Positions 27,224 through 36,662 of a stretch of 64,000 nucleotides of DNA are shown piece after piece. The stretch lies in the NCBI GenBank assembly GCA_014860445.1, contig JACZJT010000070.1:1-64000 (forward strand), read 5' to 3'. How positions within the stretch are numbered: the first letter of the stretch is position 1; each line of letters begins with the position of its first letter. This DNA comes from Burkholderiales bacterium (lineage in GTDB: Bacteria; Pseudomonadota; Gammaproteobacteria; Burkholderiales; SG8-39). The position numbers and the translations under genes are program-made. Under the pieces are notes generated by a model that was given only the letters and a program-made list of their open reading frames with translations, was not told the origin of the DNA and did no database searches.

Positions 27224-28171
27224 ATGGCACTAGAGGACGGGAACTGGGAGCGGGAAACGCTGGAGAAACTGGCGTTTGCCGCCTTGAGGGAGCAGACCAA
27301 GGCACGCCGGTGGGGCATCTTCTTCAAGCTTTTGACCTTTGCGTATCTCACGTTTCTGCTGCTGATGGCGATCGAGTGGAGCGGTGATAGTGACCTCATG
27401 ACCGACACCAAGCACACCGCCCTGGTGGAACTCGATGGGGTGATCGAGGCCAAGGGCGACGCAAGCGCGGAAAAAATCACGGGCGCGCTGCGTAACGCCT
27501 TCAAGGACAAGAACACGCAGGGCGTGATCCTGCGCATCAACTCGCCCGGCGGCAGCCCGGTGCAGTCGGGCATCATCAACGATGAAGTGCGGCGACTGCG
27601 CGGCGTATATCCGAATACGCCGCTGTATGTGGTGGTTGAGGACATCTGCGCTTCCGGCGGTTATTTTGTCGCCGCATCGGCCGACAAGATTTATGTCAAC
27701 AAGGCGAGTCTGGTGGGATCGATCGGGGTACTCATGGATGGTTTCGGGTTCGCCGGCAGCATGGAAAAGCTGGGCGTGGAGCGACGACTGCTCACGGCCG
27801 GAACGAACAAGGGGTTCATGGACCCGTTTTCCCCGGTGGACGAAAAACAGAAAGACTATGCGCTGGGCATGCTGAACGACATACACCAGCAATTCATCGC
27901 CGTGGTGAAACAAGGCCGCGGCAAGCGCCTGAAGGACGATCCGGACCTGTTCAGCGGTCTCGTATGGACCGGGCAGAAAGCGGTAGACCTGGGTCTGGCG
28001 GACGGATATGGCAGCGTCGAATCGGTGGCACGCGACATAATCAAAGCCGAATTGATTGTTGACTATACCCGGAAGGCGAATCCGCTCGAGCGCATCGCCA
28101 AACGCGTAGGCGCAAGCGCGGCGAAAAGTTTCGCCGATTTCACCCTCCGCGAAAACCTTCGCTTGCGCTGA
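27224..28171 (+). CDS. sppA: signal peptide peptidase SppA (S49 family)
   Basis: A 315-residue inner-membrane protease with one N-terminal membrane segment (about residues 34-51) and a single S49 domain. The nucleophile is S144 in DICASGGYFVAAS, and the family motif INSPGGSP lies at 106-113. The length is that of the short SppA form (36K type) rather than the duplicated 67K form of E. coli. It degrades cleaved signal peptides and membrane fragments. Coupled to the Rieske gene upstream by a four-base gap. Confidence 0.9.
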   Translation: MALEDGNWERETLEKLAFAALREQTKARRWGIFFKLLTFAYLTFLLLMAIEWSGDSDLMTDTKHTALVELDGVIEAKGDASAEKITGALRNAFKDKNTQGVILRINSPGGSPVQSGIINDEVRRLRGVYPNTPLYVVVEDICASGGYFVAASADKIYVNKASLVGSIGVLMDGFGFAGSMEKLGVERRLLTAGTNKGFMDPFSPVDEKQKDYALGMLNDIHQQFIAVVKQGRGKRLKDDPDLFSGLVWTGQKAVDLGLADGYGSVESVARDIIKAELIVDYTRKANPLERIAKRVGASAAKSFADFTLRENLRLR

Positions 28172-28195
28172 ACGCGCGCAAAGAACAGGCGGGGC

Positions 28196-28921
28196 TCAAT
28201 CCGCCAGCAACAAGAACAATGTCGGGCGGCGATCGAGTTGCGGCGGTTTCTTCTTCCACTGCGCCACGGTCATCGTGCGAATGTCTTCCCCTGGCAGACT
28301 GATTTCGGCGGCGACGCACAGCAGGGTGCTGCCCTTGCAGCGCTCGAGCATGCTGTGCACGAGTTTCTGGTTGCGGTAGGGCGTTTCGATGAAAATCTGC
28401 GTCTGCTTCAGGCGCCGTGACTGCATCTCGAGTTCGCGCAGCACTTTTTCTCTTTCTGCGTCCGCCACCGGCAGATAGCCGTGAAAGGCGAAGCTCTGAC
28501 CGTTCAGCCCGGAAGCCATGAGCGCGAGCAGGATGGAGGAGGGGCCCACCAGCGGCACGACGCGCGCCGCCCGCTGCTGCGCATACAACACCAGTTTTGC
28601 GCCAGGGTCCGCGACGCCCGGACAGCCCGCCTCCGACATGATGCCAAGATCGTGTCCTGCCAGCAGCGGTGCCGCCAGGCCGGCAACGTCCGCATCCGGG
28701 GTGTGTACGTTCAGGGTGGTGATGTGCAGATCCTGCAGAGGCTTCGTCATCCCGATCTGCTTCAGATAAGCGCGTGCACTCTTGGGGTTCTCGACAACGA
28801 AGTAATCGAGCGTACGCACGCGCTGCTGGACTTCCTGCGGGATGACCGCCGCCAACGCGCTCTCTCCCAGCGTGGTCGGAATGAGGTACAGCGTCCCTGC
28901 GCCCATGGTCAAGCCGCTCAT
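28196..28921 (-). CDS. RsmI-family SAM-dependent methyltransferase
   Basis: A 241-residue tetrapyrrole-methylase-fold protein with GTLYLIPTTLG at the N-terminus, MSEAGCPGVADPG near residue 97 and VPLVGPSSILLALMASGLNG, all typical of the YraL/RsmI family. It is shorter than true RsmI (about 285) and lacks the C-terminal part, so methylation of C1402 of 16S rRNA is not assured. The start at 28921 is 8 bases after the maf stop; ATG at 28906 is an alternative. Confidence 0.8.
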   Translation of the reverse strand: MSGLTMGAGTLYLIPTTLGESALAAVIPQEVQQRVRTLDYFVVENPKSARAYLKQIGMTKPLQDLHITTLNVHTPDADVAGLAAPLLAGHDLGIMSEAGCPGVADPGAKLVLYAQQRAARVVPLVGPSSILLALMASGLNGQSFAFHGYLPVADAEREKVLRELEMQSRRLKQTQIFIETPYRNQKLVHSMLERCKGSTLLCVAAEISLPGEDIRTMTVAQWKKKPPQLDRRPTLFLLLAD

Positions 28922-28929
28922 CTCATTGT

Positions 28930-29517
28930 CTACAGAACGCTGACGCCCTGCGCTGCAAGCATCTCGGTGAGCGCAATCAGCGGCAGCCCGATCAGGGCGC
29001 TGGGGTCTGCACCGCGCATTTCCGCGATGAGGGCGATGCCCAAGCCTTCGCAACGGGCGCTGCCCGCGCAATCGTAGGGCTGTTCGCGCTCGAGGTAGCG
29101 CTCGATCTGCGCGTCGCTGTATTCGCGAAAGCGAACGTAGAAGCTCACGACTCTCGTCGATGCCTGTCCGCTCGTGACGTCAAAAAGGCACAGGGCCGTA
29201 TGAAACGCGACTTCCTTGCCGCGCATCGCTTTGAGCTGGCGCGTGGCGTTACCGTGGTTTCCGGGTTTGCCCAGCGCCGTTCCTTCGAGCATGGCCACCT
29301 GGTCCGAACCGATCACGAGGGCCTGCGGAAATCGGGCTGCGACCGCTCGTGCCTTGGCTTCAGCCAGGCGCCGCGCGGTGTTCTCCGGCGCCTCGTTTGG
29401 CAGCGCGGTTTCATCGACCTGCGGGGAAGCCACCTCGAACGGCAGCCCCAGTCTGGCAAGCAACTCACGCCGGTATTTCGAGGTCGAGGCAAGAACGATT
29501 TGGGGCGGCGATCGCAT
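28930..29517 (-). CDS. Maf-like nucleotide pyrophosphatase, YceF type
   Basis: A 195-residue Maf protein with [12 protein letters not shown] at the N-terminus, the conserved DET (about residues 35-37), GSDQV and the motif [12 protein letters not shown]. These residues fit the YceF branch, which hydrolyses m7GTP and related modified nucleotides, rather than the Maf or YhdE branch. It lies between the DUF4124 gene and the methylase gene on the same strand, with small gaps. Confidence 0.85.
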   Translation of the reverse strand: MRSPPQIVLASTSKYRRELLARLGLPFEVASPQVDETALPNEAPENTARRLAEAKARAVAARFPQALVIGSDQVAMLEGTALGKPGNHGNATRQLKAMRGKEVAFHTALCLFDVTSGQASTRVVSFYVRFREYSDAQIERYLEREQPYDCAGSARCEGLGIALIAEMRGADPSALIGLPLIALTEMLAAQGVSVL

Positions 29518-29584
29518 GATTGAGCGGATTTAACCACGGTTTCGCGCGATTTTGCGCGGTTTGCGCATCAGGTGCCGGACCTGA

Positions 29585-30028
29585 CTAGTGGCAGCGCTCC
29601 GAAATCAGCCGTTCCATTTGAGCGATCGTCGCCCGGTTCTCCTCTTCGCCCTGATAGACGCGCTGGCCTTGCTCGTCCAACCGGTACATGCGCCGCGCGG
29701 ATTTGGCCAGGGCCAGGCGGTCGCGTGCCTGGTTGCACGCCTGGCGATTTGCGTCATCCTGGCGCTTCTGTTTGGCTTCCGCCTGCTCGGCTTCGACGCG
29801 GCGGCCGCGGAACTCCAACTCCTTGTCCTGCCAACTTGGTTGCCCGGTCTTTCCGGGGGCCGGCCCGGGGTTGGCCAGGCGCTGCTGTACCGTCTGCGCC
29901 TTCCTGCCCTGCGGCGCGCGCTCGCCGTAATGGGTCACGCCTTTTTCGTCGACCCATTTGTACACCTGGGCGCTAGCCGGACCGAGCAGTACCCAAAACA
30001 GACAAAACCTCAGCAAGGTGTTGAAAAT
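29585..30028 (-). CDS. DUF4124-domain exported protein, probable ATT start
   Basis: Starts with a clear signal peptide (FNTLLRFCLFWVLLGPASA) and the DUF4124 motif QVYKWVDEKGVTHYGERAP, then a charged, Gln/Arg-rich helical tail. There is no ATG or GTG near the signal peptide. ATT at 30028 lies 8 bases after an AAAGGA ribosome site, while TTG at 30016 is 20 bases away from it. An open frame extends further but would bury the signal peptide. Length from the ATT is 147 residues. The protein is periplasmic by prediction and its function is unknown. Confidence 0.7.
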   Translation of the reverse strand: MFNTLLRFCLFWVLLGPASAQVYKWVDEKGVTHYGERAPQGRKAQTVQQRLANPGPAPGKTGQPSWQDKELEFRGRRVEAEQAEAKQKRQDDANRQACNQARDRLALAKSARRMYRLDEQGQRVYQGEEENRATIAQMERLISERCH

Positions 30029-30040
30029 TTTGTTTTTCCT

Positions 30041-30069
30041 TTGACAGTGCTGGGCAAAAATAATATCAT
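30041..30069 (+). promoter_or_regulatory. strong sigma-70 promoter for yceD-rpmF
   Basis: TTGACA (30041-30046) and TATCAT (30064-30069) are spaced by 17 bases, a near-consensus housekeeping promoter. Transcription would begin near 30076, only about two bases before the yceD ATG at 30078, so the message would be leaderless or nearly so. Confidence 0.7.
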
Positions 30070-30077
30070 GCGCGCCT

Positions 30078-30551
30078 ATGTTGCAACCGGCGGTCATCGA
30101 CGGATTGGCGTTTGTCCGCGCTGCTGGGGTACTGAAGGGGCGGCTCGGCATCGAATCACTGCCGCGGCTCGCCCGATCCGGCTGTTCGGGCTCGGTCCTC
30201 GATTTCGTCCTCACCGGCGGGAACAACGAGCGCGACAAACCCGAACTCAGGCTGGCCGTAGACGGAAGCGTGCGTCTGCAATGCCAGCGTTGCCTCGGCG
30301 CAATGGATTTTCCGCTTCGGTTTGAGGCGCAGTTGGAGCTTGCCGCCAGCGAAGACGAGATTGCGGCGGCCGACGACGGTATAGAACGGATAGTGGCAGC
30401 GCGCGACATGGACGTGGCAGTTTTGGTGGAAGATGAGATTATATTGGCATTGCCGATGGTTCCGAAACACGAGCAATGCAGTGCAGCAGAAGGATCGGAC
30501 GGGGGGGCAAAACCCTCGGCGTTTCAGGCGCTAGCCGCGCTAAAAAATTGA
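30078..30551 (+). CDS. yceD: YceD family (DUF177) protein
   Basis: A 157-residue protein with the family's paired cysteines CQRCLG near residue 74 and C-terminal acidic region ending in the usual ALA..K tail. YceD is almost always followed by rpmF, as here (19-base gap), and has been tied to rRNA metabolism in plants and bacteria. The upstream promoter places the start of transcription nearly at the ATG, and no ribosome site is visible. Confidence 0.9.
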   Translation: MLQPAVIDGLAFVRAAGVLKGRLGIESLPRLARSGCSGSVLDFVLTGGNNERDKPELRLAVDGSVRLQCQRCLGAMDFPLRFEAQLELAASEDEIAAADDGIERIVAARDMDVAVLVEDEIILALPMVPKHEQCSAAEGSDGGAKPSAFQALAALKN

Positions 30552-30570
30552 ACAGGCAAGGAGCATAGAT

Positions 30571-30750
30571 ATGGCAGTCCAGCAGAACAAGAAGTCGCCC
30601 TCGAAACGCGGTATGCATCGCGCACACGATTTCCTCACCAATCCGCCTCTGGCCGTGGAGCCGACCACGGGCGAAGTGCATCTGCGCCACCATATCAGCC
30701 CCAGCGGCTACTATCGCGGCAAGAAAATCGTCAAGTCCAAGGGCGAGTAG
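30571..30750 (+). CDS. rpmF: 50S ribosomal protein L32
   Basis: A 59-residue protein starting [20 protein letters not shown], the typical L32 start, and ending in lysine-rich residues. AAGGAG lies 10 bases before the ATG. This form has no CXXC zinc pair, as in most proteobacterial L32. It sits between yceD and plsX, the conserved order that links ribosome and lipid synthesis. Confidence 0.97.
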   Translation: MAVQQNKKSPSKRGMHRAHDFLTNPPLAVEPTTGEVHLRHHISPSGYYRGKKIVKSKGE

Positions 30751-30795
30751 GCGCGCCCGGCGCAGCCAGAACGGGTGGCGCGCACACTAGCCGCT

Positions 30796-30817
30796 CGGCA
30801 AGCCTGAGCGCTTGCCG
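30796..30817. other. hairpin in the rpmF-plsX gap
   Basis: CGGCAAG (30796-30802) and CTTGCCG (30811-30817) form a perfect 7-bp stem with an eight-base loop. TCTTC follows, not a true U tract, so it may be an attenuator or a processing site rather than a full terminator. The plsX start, 23 bases on, lacks a visible ribosome site. Confidence 0.35.
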
Positions 30818-30839
30818 TCTTCAAGCCGCAAACAATTAA

Positions 30840-31871
30840 ATGGATATCACGGTAGCCGTCGATTGCATGGGAGGCGATCACGGCCCCGGCGTGACCGTTC
30901 CCGCGGCGCTCAATTTCCAGAAATCCCGCCCGCAAAGCAAACTCGTCCTCGTCGGCTTGCAGGAAGCGATAGACGCGGAGTTGCGCGCGCACCACGCGAC
31001 GACCGGATCGAATCTGCGCGTACACCACGCCACCCAGGCGGTGGGCATGGATGAAGCGCCCGCACTGGCGCTGCGCGGTAAGAAAGACTCCTCCATGCGC
31101 GTCGCGATCGACCTGGTGAAAAGCGGCGAAGCGCACGCCTGCGTCAGTGCCGGCAATACCGGCGCGTTGATGGCGATTTCGCGCTTTGTGCTCAAGACCC
31201 TGCCTGGCATAGATCGGCCCGCCATCGCCGGGATTTTGCCGACGATGAAAGGCGAGGTTTATGTGCTGGATCTGGGCGCCAACGTCAATTGCTCTCCGGA
31301 GAATCTGCTGCAGTTTGCGATCATGGGCGCCACGCTGGTGTCTGCCATGCAGCACAAGGAACGGCCCAGCGTCGGACTGCTCAATATTGGCGAAGAAGAG
31401 ATCAAGGGCAACGATGTCGTGAAACAGGCCGCCGAACTGCTGCGCGCAAGCGGCCTCAATTTTTACGGCAATGTCGAAGGCGACGACATTTTCAAAGGCA
31501 CAACCGACGTGGTGGTCTGCGACGGCTTTGTCGGCAATGTCGCGCTCAAGGCCGTAGAGGGTGTGGCCAAGATGCTGGGTTCGTTCCTCAAAGACGAATT
31601 CAAGCGCAACTGGTTCACCTATGCCTGCGGCGTGACGGCGCTGCCGGTGCTCTCGGCGTTCCGGCGTCGCGTCGATCCGGCGCGTTACAACGGCGCTAGC
31701 TTGCTCGGCTTGAAAGGCATCGTGGTGAAAAGCCACGGATCGGCCGATGCCTTCGGCTTCGAGAAGGCCATAGAGCGCGCCTTCGATGAGGTGCGCGAAG
31801 GCGTGTTGCAGCGCATCTCCCAACGCCTGCCTGCGCTTGCGCCTGGTCCAGGTTCCGTGGAACCCGCATGA
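30840..31871 (+). CDS. plsX: phosphate acyltransferase PlsX
   Basis: A 343-residue enzyme that converts acyl-ACP to acyl-phosphate for phospholipid synthesis. The family start [17 protein letters not shown] and later [10 protein letters not shown] and [12 protein letters not shown] are intact. It is the first fab-cluster gene after rpmF and overlaps fabH by ATGA. Confidence 0.96.
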   Translation: MDITVAVDCMGGDHGPGVTVPAALNFQKSRPQSKLVLVGLQEAIDAELRAHHATTGSNLRVHHATQAVGMDEAPALALRGKKDSSMRVAIDLVKSGEAHACVSAGNTGALMAISRFVLKTLPGIDRPAIAGILPTMKGEVYVLDLGANVNCSPENLLQFAIMGATLVSAMQHKERPSVGLLNIGEEEIKGNDVVKQAAELLRASGLNFYGNVEGDDIFKGTTDVVVCDGFVGNVALKAVEGVAKMLGSFLKDEFKRNWFTYACGVTALPVLSAFRRRVDPARYNGASLLGLKGIVVKSHGSADAFGFEKAIERAFDEVREGVLQRISQRLPALAPGPGSVEPA

Positions 31872-32827
31872 TCTATTCCAGAATTATCGGCAGCGGGAGT
31901 TACTTGCCGCGCAATGTCGTTACCAACGACGATCTGGCCAAGCGCATGGATACTTCAGACGAATGGATCCGCACGCGCACCGGCATCCGTCAGCGGCATA
32001 TTGCGGATGAGGGTGAAACCTCCAGCAGCCTCGCGTTCGAGGCCTGCAAGGCCGCGATTGCGAGCGCCGGAATCAGCGCGACGGACGTCGACCTGATTAT
32101 CGTGGCCACCTCGACACCGGATTTCATCTTTCCCAGCACCGCCTGCCTGTTGCAGGCCAGGCTCGGCATCAAAGGCTGCCCCGCATTCGACCTGCAGGCG
32201 GTATGCAGTGGTTTTGTCTATGCGCTCGCAACGGCCGATTTATTCATACGCTCAGGCCAGCACCGGTGTGCGCTGGTCGTGGGTGCAGAAGTATTTTCGC
32301 GCATCCTCGACTGGAGCGACCGCGGCACCTGCGTTTTGTTCGGTGACGGCGCCGGTGCGGTGGTACTGCGGGCGGACGACCGGCCCGGCATCATGGCCAG
32401 CGCGCTGCACGCCGACGGCAGCCATGCCGGCATCCTGTCGGTCCCCGGCAACGTCAGCGGCGGCAAGCCGACCGGTGATCCGTTCCTGCGCATGGACGGG
32501 CCGGCCGTGTTCAAGTTTGCGGTGCGCGTGCTGGACGAGGTAGCGCGAGAGACTCTGGCAAAATGCAAGCAGCAGGTAGAAGACGTGGATTGGCTGATTC
32601 CGCATCAGGCGAATCTGCGCATTCTGGAATCGACAGCAAAGCGCCTGCACCTGCCCCGGGAAAAGCTGATCGTAACCGTGGATCAGCACGGCAATACCTC
32701 GGCGGCTTCAGTGCCGCTTGCGCTGGATCTGGCGGTGCGGGACGGCCGCATCAAGCCGGGGCACAAAGTCATGTTGCAGGGCGTCGGCGGCGGATTTACC
32801 TGGGGCGCCGCCATGGTGCAGATGTGA
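31868..32827 (+). CDS. fabH: beta-ketoacyl-ACP synthase III
   Basis: A 319-residue condensing enzyme that joins acetyl-CoA and malonyl-ACP to start fatty-acid synthesis. The catalytic Cys is in [12 protein letters not shown] (near residue 113), the His in IPHQANLRI and the Asn in [10 protein letters not shown]. Start overlaps the plsX stop. Full length and regular in all motifs. Confidence 0.96.
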   Translation: MIYSRIIGSGSYLPRNVVTNDDLAKRMDTSDEWIRTRTGIRQRHIADEGETSSSLAFEACKAAIASAGISATDVDLIIVATSTPDFIFPSTACLLQARLGIKGCPAFDLQAVCSGFVYALATADLFIRSGQHRCALVVGAEVFSRILDWSDRGTCVLFGDGAGAVVLRADDRPGIMASALHADGSHAGILSVPGNVSGGKPTGDPFLRMDGPAVFKFAVRVLDEVARETLAKCKQQVEDVDWLIPHQANLRILESTAKRLHLPREKLIVTVDQHGNTSAASVPLALDLAVRDGRIKPGHKVMLQGVGGGFTWGAAMVQM

Positions 32828-32857
32828 CGCGGGAACAGGTCTAATTTTGGATCGGCA

Positions 32858-33796
32858 ATGATGAAACTTGCAATGGTATTTCCCGGGCAGGGATCGCAAT
32901 CGGTGGGCATGATGCAGGCCTACGGTGATCTGGCAGCGGTACGCGATGTGCTGGCAGAGGCCGGCGACGCGCTCGGACAGGATCTGGGCAAACTGATGGC
33001 CGAAGGCCCGGCCGACCAGTTGAACCTGACAGTCAATACGCAGCCAGTCATGCTCACTGCGGGCTATGCCGCTTATCGAGCCTGGATCAGCCTGGGCGGA
33101 ATCGAACCCGCGCTGGTCGCCGGTCACAGCCTCGGCGAGTACACCGCGCTCGTAGCGGCGGGTGTGCTGAGTTTTCGCGATGCCCTGCCGCTGGTGCGTT
33201 TTCGGGCTCAGGCGATGCAGGAAGCGGTGCCCCAGGGGCAGGGCGCCATGGCCGCGATACTCGGTCTGGAGGAAGACAGGGTGCGCGCCGCCTGCGAGGA
33301 GGCAGCGCAAGGCGAAATTGTGCAGGCCGTGAATTTCAACTCGCCAGGCCAGGTGGTGATCGCGGGCCATGCCGCTGCAGTCAAGCGTGCCTGTGATGCA
33401 GCCAAGGCGATGGGAGCGAAGCGCGCGCTGCCGCTTCCGGTCAGCGCGCCATTCCATTCGGAGCTGATGCAGCCTGCGGCGGAACGGCTGCAGCAGTACC
33501 TGCAGGACATCGAGTTCAAGGCGCCGCGCATCCCTGTAATCAATAACGTGGACGTGGCGAGTTACGTCGAGCCCGCTCAAATCAAGGATGCGCTGGTGCG
33601 CCAGGCTTATCACCCGGTACGCTGGGTGGAAACGATCCGGGCGTTTGCCGCCCAAGGCATAACGCAAGTCGCGGAATGCGGCCCGGGCAAGGCGCTGGCG
33701 GGCATGACCAAGCGCATTGATGGAAATCTGGAATCGCTCGCCCTGGCCGACCAAGCCAGTATCGAGCAGGGTTCCGGCAGATCCAAAGGAGGATGA
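32858..33796 (+). CDS. fabD: malonyl-CoA:ACP transacylase
   Basis: A 312-residue enzyme that loads malonate onto ACP. Motifs FPGQGSQSVGM at the N-terminus and GHSLGEYTALVAAG, with the acyl-carrying Ser near residue 90, are intact. It follows fabH by 30 bases and ends two bases before the fabG start chosen here. Confidence 0.96.
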   Translation: MMKLAMVFPGQGSQSVGMMQAYGDLAAVRDVLAEAGDALGQDLGKLMAEGPADQLNLTVNTQPVMLTAGYAAYRAWISLGGIEPALVAGHSLGEYTALVAAGVLSFRDALPLVRFRAQAMQEAVPQGQGAMAAILGLEEDRVRAACEEAAQGEIVQAVNFNSPGQVVIAGHAAAVKRACDAAKAMGAKRALPLPVSAPFHSELMQPAAERLQQYLQDIEFKAPRIPVINNVDVASYVEPAQIKDALVRQAYHPVRWVETIRAFAAQGITQVAECGPGKALAGMTKRIDGNLESLALADQASIEQGSGRSKGG

Positions 33797-33798
33797 TC

Positions 33799-34539
33799 AT
33801 GCTGCAGGGACAAGTTGCATTGGTGAGTGGGGCAACGCGCGGTATCGGCAAGGCCATTGCGCTGGCGCTGGGCGCGCAGGGCGCGACCGTCGTGGGCACT
33901 TCGACTTCGGCAGCCGGCGCGGGTGCCATCAGCGAGTACCTTGCGCAGGCAAAGGCCAGCGGGAAAGGCGCGGTTCTGGATGTGAACGACGGCGCAGCGA
34001 TCGACGCGCTGGTGGCCGAGATCGAGCGCGAGTTCGGCGCCGTAGGCATCCTGGTCAACAATGCGGGCATTACGCAGGACAATCTGGCCATGCGCATGAA
34101 GGAAGCCGAATGGGATGCGGTGATCGACACCGACCTGAAATCGGTGTTTCGCCTGTCGCGCGCAGTGCTGCGCGGCATGATGAAAGCCCGCGCCGGCCGC
34201 ATCATCAATATCACCTCCGTTGTTGGCAGTTCAGGCAATCCCGGGCAGATCAATTATGCCGCGGCCAAGGCCGGCGTTGCGGGTATGTCGCGTGCCCTGG
34301 CCCAGGAAATTGCCAGCCGCAATATCACGGTAAACTGCGTCGCTCCCGGATTCATCGATACGGACATGACGCGCGCGTTGAGCGAGCAGCAACGCGAAGC
34401 CATCCTCGGCCGCGTCCCGCTCGCACGCCTGGGAAAATCGGAGGAGATCGCTGCCGCGGTGGTGTTTCTCGCCTCGCCCGACGCCGGATACATCACGGGC
34501 GCGACACTACCGGTCAACGGCGGCATGTACATGGCGTGA
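33799..34539 (+). CDS. fabG: 3-oxoacyl-ACP reductase
   Basis: A 246-residue short-chain dehydrogenase that reduces beta-ketoacyl-ACP with NADPH. It has SGATRGIGKAIA for cofactor binding, NNAGIT, and the Ser and YAAAK catalytic residues. I chose ATG at 33799, not 33793, because the strong site AAAGGAGG (33785-33792) would touch the earlier codon but is six bases from the later one. Confidence 0.95.
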   Translation: MLQGQVALVSGATRGIGKAIALALGAQGATVVGTSTSAAGAGAISEYLAQAKASGKGAVLDVNDGAAIDALVAEIEREFGAVGILVNNAGITQDNLAMRMKEAEWDAVIDTDLKSVFRLSRAVLRGMMKARAGRIINITSVVGSSGNPGQINYAAAKAGVAGMSRALAQEIASRNITVNCVAPGFIDTDMTRALSEQQREAILGRVPLARLGKSEEIAAAVVFLASPDAGYITGATLPVNGGMYMA

Positions 34540-34557
34540 GCCCTGATTTATCAAACC

Positions 34558-34587
34558 CCAGGCAGTGAATTTTGGTAAAATGCCTGG
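34558..34587 (+). promoter_or_regulatory. acpP extended -10 promoter inside a 7-bp inverted repeat
   Basis: TGGTAAAAT (34573-34581) is an extended -10 element. It is flanked by perfect inverted repeats CCAGGCA (34558-34564) and TGCCTGG (34581-34587). A repressor bound here would cover the promoter, or the transcript could fold. It would give acpP its own promoter separate from fabG. Confidence 0.5.
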
Positions 34588-34624
34588 CAGTTTCCGAAGC
34601 TAAAAAAGAGGGAAGGAGAATTTA

Positions 34625-34867
34625 ATGGATAATGTTGACCAACGAGTAAAGAAAATCGTCGCCGAGCAGTTGGGCGTAAACGAGGCGGAAATAAAGAACG
34701 AGTCTTCGTTCATCGACGACCTGGGTGCCGATTCGCTGGATACAGTGGAACTCGTGATGGCCCTGGAAGAAGAATTCGAGACCGAAATCCCCGACGAAGA
34801 CGCGGAAAAAATCACCACCGTCCAGCAAGCCATAGACTACGTCAACAGCCACGCCAAAAAAGCCTGA
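34625..34867 (+). CDS. acpP: acyl carrier protein
   Basis: An 80-residue acidic carrier with the phosphopantetheine site S37 in [10 protein letters not shown]. It carries growing acyl chains for the Fab enzymes. AGGGAAGGAG precedes the ATG. The 85-base gap from fabG has its own promoter candidate, suiting the need for high ACP levels. Confidence 0.97.
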   Translation: MDNVDQRVKKIVAEQLGVNEAEIKNESSFIDDLGADSLDTVELVMALEEEFETEIPDEDAEKITTVQQAIDYVNSHAKKA

Positions 34868-34903
34868 ATTCCAGCGCACCGCGCGCATTTTGCCGGAGGA
34901 AAT

Positions 34904-36142
34904 TTGTCCCGACGCAGAGTCGTTATTACCGGGTTGGGCATTGTTTCCCCGGTAGGCAACAACATTGCCGAAGCCTGGGCCAATATTCTAGCCGGCGTTT
35001 CCGGCATCACCAGGATCAGCCGATTCGACGCTGCGCGCCTGTCCTGCCAGATCGCGGGAGAGGTGCGCGAATTCGATATCGCCCAGTACCTGGAGCGCAA
35101 GGAAGCGCGCCACATGGATACTTTCATCCATTACGGCATGGCGGCCGGCGTGCAGGCGCTGCGCGATAGCGGTCTCGAAGTCACTCCGGAGAATGCCGAA
35201 CGCATCGGCGTGAACATCGGTTCCGGCATGGGCGGCCTGCCGATGATCGAACATACGCACCAGGAGATGCTTGCGCACGGCCCGCGCAAGATCTCGCCGT
35301 TCTTTATCCCCAGCACTATCATCAACTTGATTTCCGGGAACCTGTCGATCAAGTACGGCCTGAAAGGCCCGAACCTCGCCATGGTGACCGCCTGCACCAC
35401 GGCGACCCATTGCATAGGCGAATCCGGCCGCCTGATCGAATACGGCGATTGCGATGTGATGGTCGCCGGCGGCGCCGAGTCGGTGGTCACGGAACTCGCC
35501 ATGGGCGGCTTTGCACAGGCGCGCGCGCTATCGCATCGCAACGACGATCCGGCCACCGCGAGCCGCCCCTGGGACCGCGATCGCGACGGCTTCGTACTGG
35601 GAGAAGGCGCAGGCGTAATGGTTCTGGAGGAGTACGAGCACGCCAGGGCGCGCGGCGCGAAAATCTACGCCGAACTTACGGGATACGGCATGAGCGGCGA
35701 CGCTTACCACATGACCGCGCCGCGCGAGGACGGAGAAGGCGCGGCACGCTGCATGAACAGCGCGCTTCGAAACGCGCGGCTGAATGCAGACCAGGTCGAT
35801 TACATTAACGCCCATGGCACCTCGACCCCATTGGGAGACCTCGCGGAAACCACTGCCGTAAAGCGCAGCCTGGGCGACCATGCAAAAAAAGTCGCTGTAA
35901 GTTCGACCAAATCCATGACCGGACACCTGCTGGGTGCGGCAGGCGGCGTGGAAGCCGTGTTTTCCGCGCTGGCTATTCACGATCAGGTGGCGCCGCCGAC
36001 GACCAATATATTCAACCAGGACCCGCAATGCGACCTGGATTATGTGCCGAACACGGCTCGCCCCATGAAAATCAACGTGGCGCTGTCGAACTCCTTCGGT
36101 TTCGGCGGCACCAACGGCACCCTGGTTTTCGGTCGGGTTTGA
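34904..36142 (+). CDS. fabF: beta-ketoacyl-ACP synthase II, TTG start
   Basis: A 412-residue condensing enzyme that elongates acyl chains. The catalytic Cys is in VTACTTATHC and the His residues in NAHGTSTPLGD and STKSMTGHLLGAAG. Translation starts at TTG, four bases after GGAGG; no ATG fits the conserved N-terminus SRRRVVITGLG. It follows acpP by 36 bases. Confidence 0.95.
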   Translation: MSRRRVVITGLGIVSPVGNNIAEAWANILAGVSGITRISRFDAARLSCQIAGEVREFDIAQYLERKEARHMDTFIHYGMAAGVQALRDSGLEVTPENAERIGVNIGSGMGGLPMIEHTHQEMLAHGPRKISPFFIPSTIINLISGNLSIKYGLKGPNLAMVTACTTATHCIGESGRLIEYGDCDVMVAGGAESVVTELAMGGFAQARALSHRNDDPATASRPWDRDRDGFVLGEGAGVMVLEEYEHARARGAKIYAELTGYGMSGDAYHMTAPREDGEGAARCMNSALRNARLNADQVDYINAHGTSTPLGDLAETTAVKRSLGDHAKKVAVSSTKSMTGHLLGAAGGVEAVFSALAIHDQVAPPTTNIFNQDPQCDLDYVPNTARPMKINVALSNSFGFGGTNGTLVFGRV

Positions 36143-36636
36143 GCCAAGCTTCAGGGGATATACGCTCCGCAGGAAGTCCCGTTGGTGCAAGCGGGGGCGT
36201 CACCCCCTCTTTCAGCGAACGGCTCAGCGTTTCCCTTAGGCCTTCCCGCTTTCTCGCTCTTGCACTGACCGCTATCGCAGTAACGGCCCTGGTTTGCGCC
36301 TGGATAGGCCTGCCGCGGCCGGCGTTTGCGCCGGTCGCGCTCGGCATCCTCCTGGCGTGGGCCTGGCACCTGCGCCGCGCATTGCAGCGCGGCGGATCTG
36401 CGATACACAGCCTGGAATTGAGGGCCACGGGCGAACTGCGCTACGAGGACGGCCAGGGGCGGTGGCAGGAGGCCGAAATTTTGCCAGGGGGCTACGTTTC
36501 GGGATGGCTTATCGTCGTGATGCTGGGCGCAGGCGGCAGGGGCCGCGTGGCCGTTGTGCTGCTTCCGGACAGCGCCGACCCGGGGGAATTGCGCCACCTG
36601 CGCGCCTGGCTGCGATGGCGTCTCGCCCGACCATGA
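36139..36636 (+). CDS. YgfX-like small membrane protein
   Basis: About 165 residues from a TTG that overlaps the fabF stop. A hydrophobic pair of segments (about residues 38-80) precedes a soluble part with LELRATGELRYEDGQG, resembling YgfX-like proteins that often sit here before rpoE in betaproteobacteria. No ATG precedes the membrane part, so the start is uncertain. The gene is short, intact to its stop, and of unknown role. Confidence 0.55.
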   Translation: MSQASGDIRSAGSPVGASGGVTPSFSERLSVSLRPSRFLALALTAIAVTALVCAWIGLPRPAFAPVALGILLAWAWHLRRALQRGGSAIHSLELRATGELRYEDGQGRWQEAEILPGGYVSGWLIVVMLGAGGRGRVAVVLLPDSADPGELRHLRAWLRWRLARP

Positions 36637-36662
36637 ACTTTATGCGCCTACGGGGGTCATAA
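36635..36662 (+). promoter_or_regulatory. candidate sigma-E promoter upstream of rpoE
   Basis: GAACTT (36635-36640) and TCATAA (36657-36662) are spaced by 16 bases. The -35 matches the sigma-E consensus; the -10 (TCTGA/TCAAA type) matches only partly. It would make rpoE autoregulated with a leader near 190 bases. An alternative housekeeping -10, TATACT, lies close to 36789. Confidence 0.4.
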
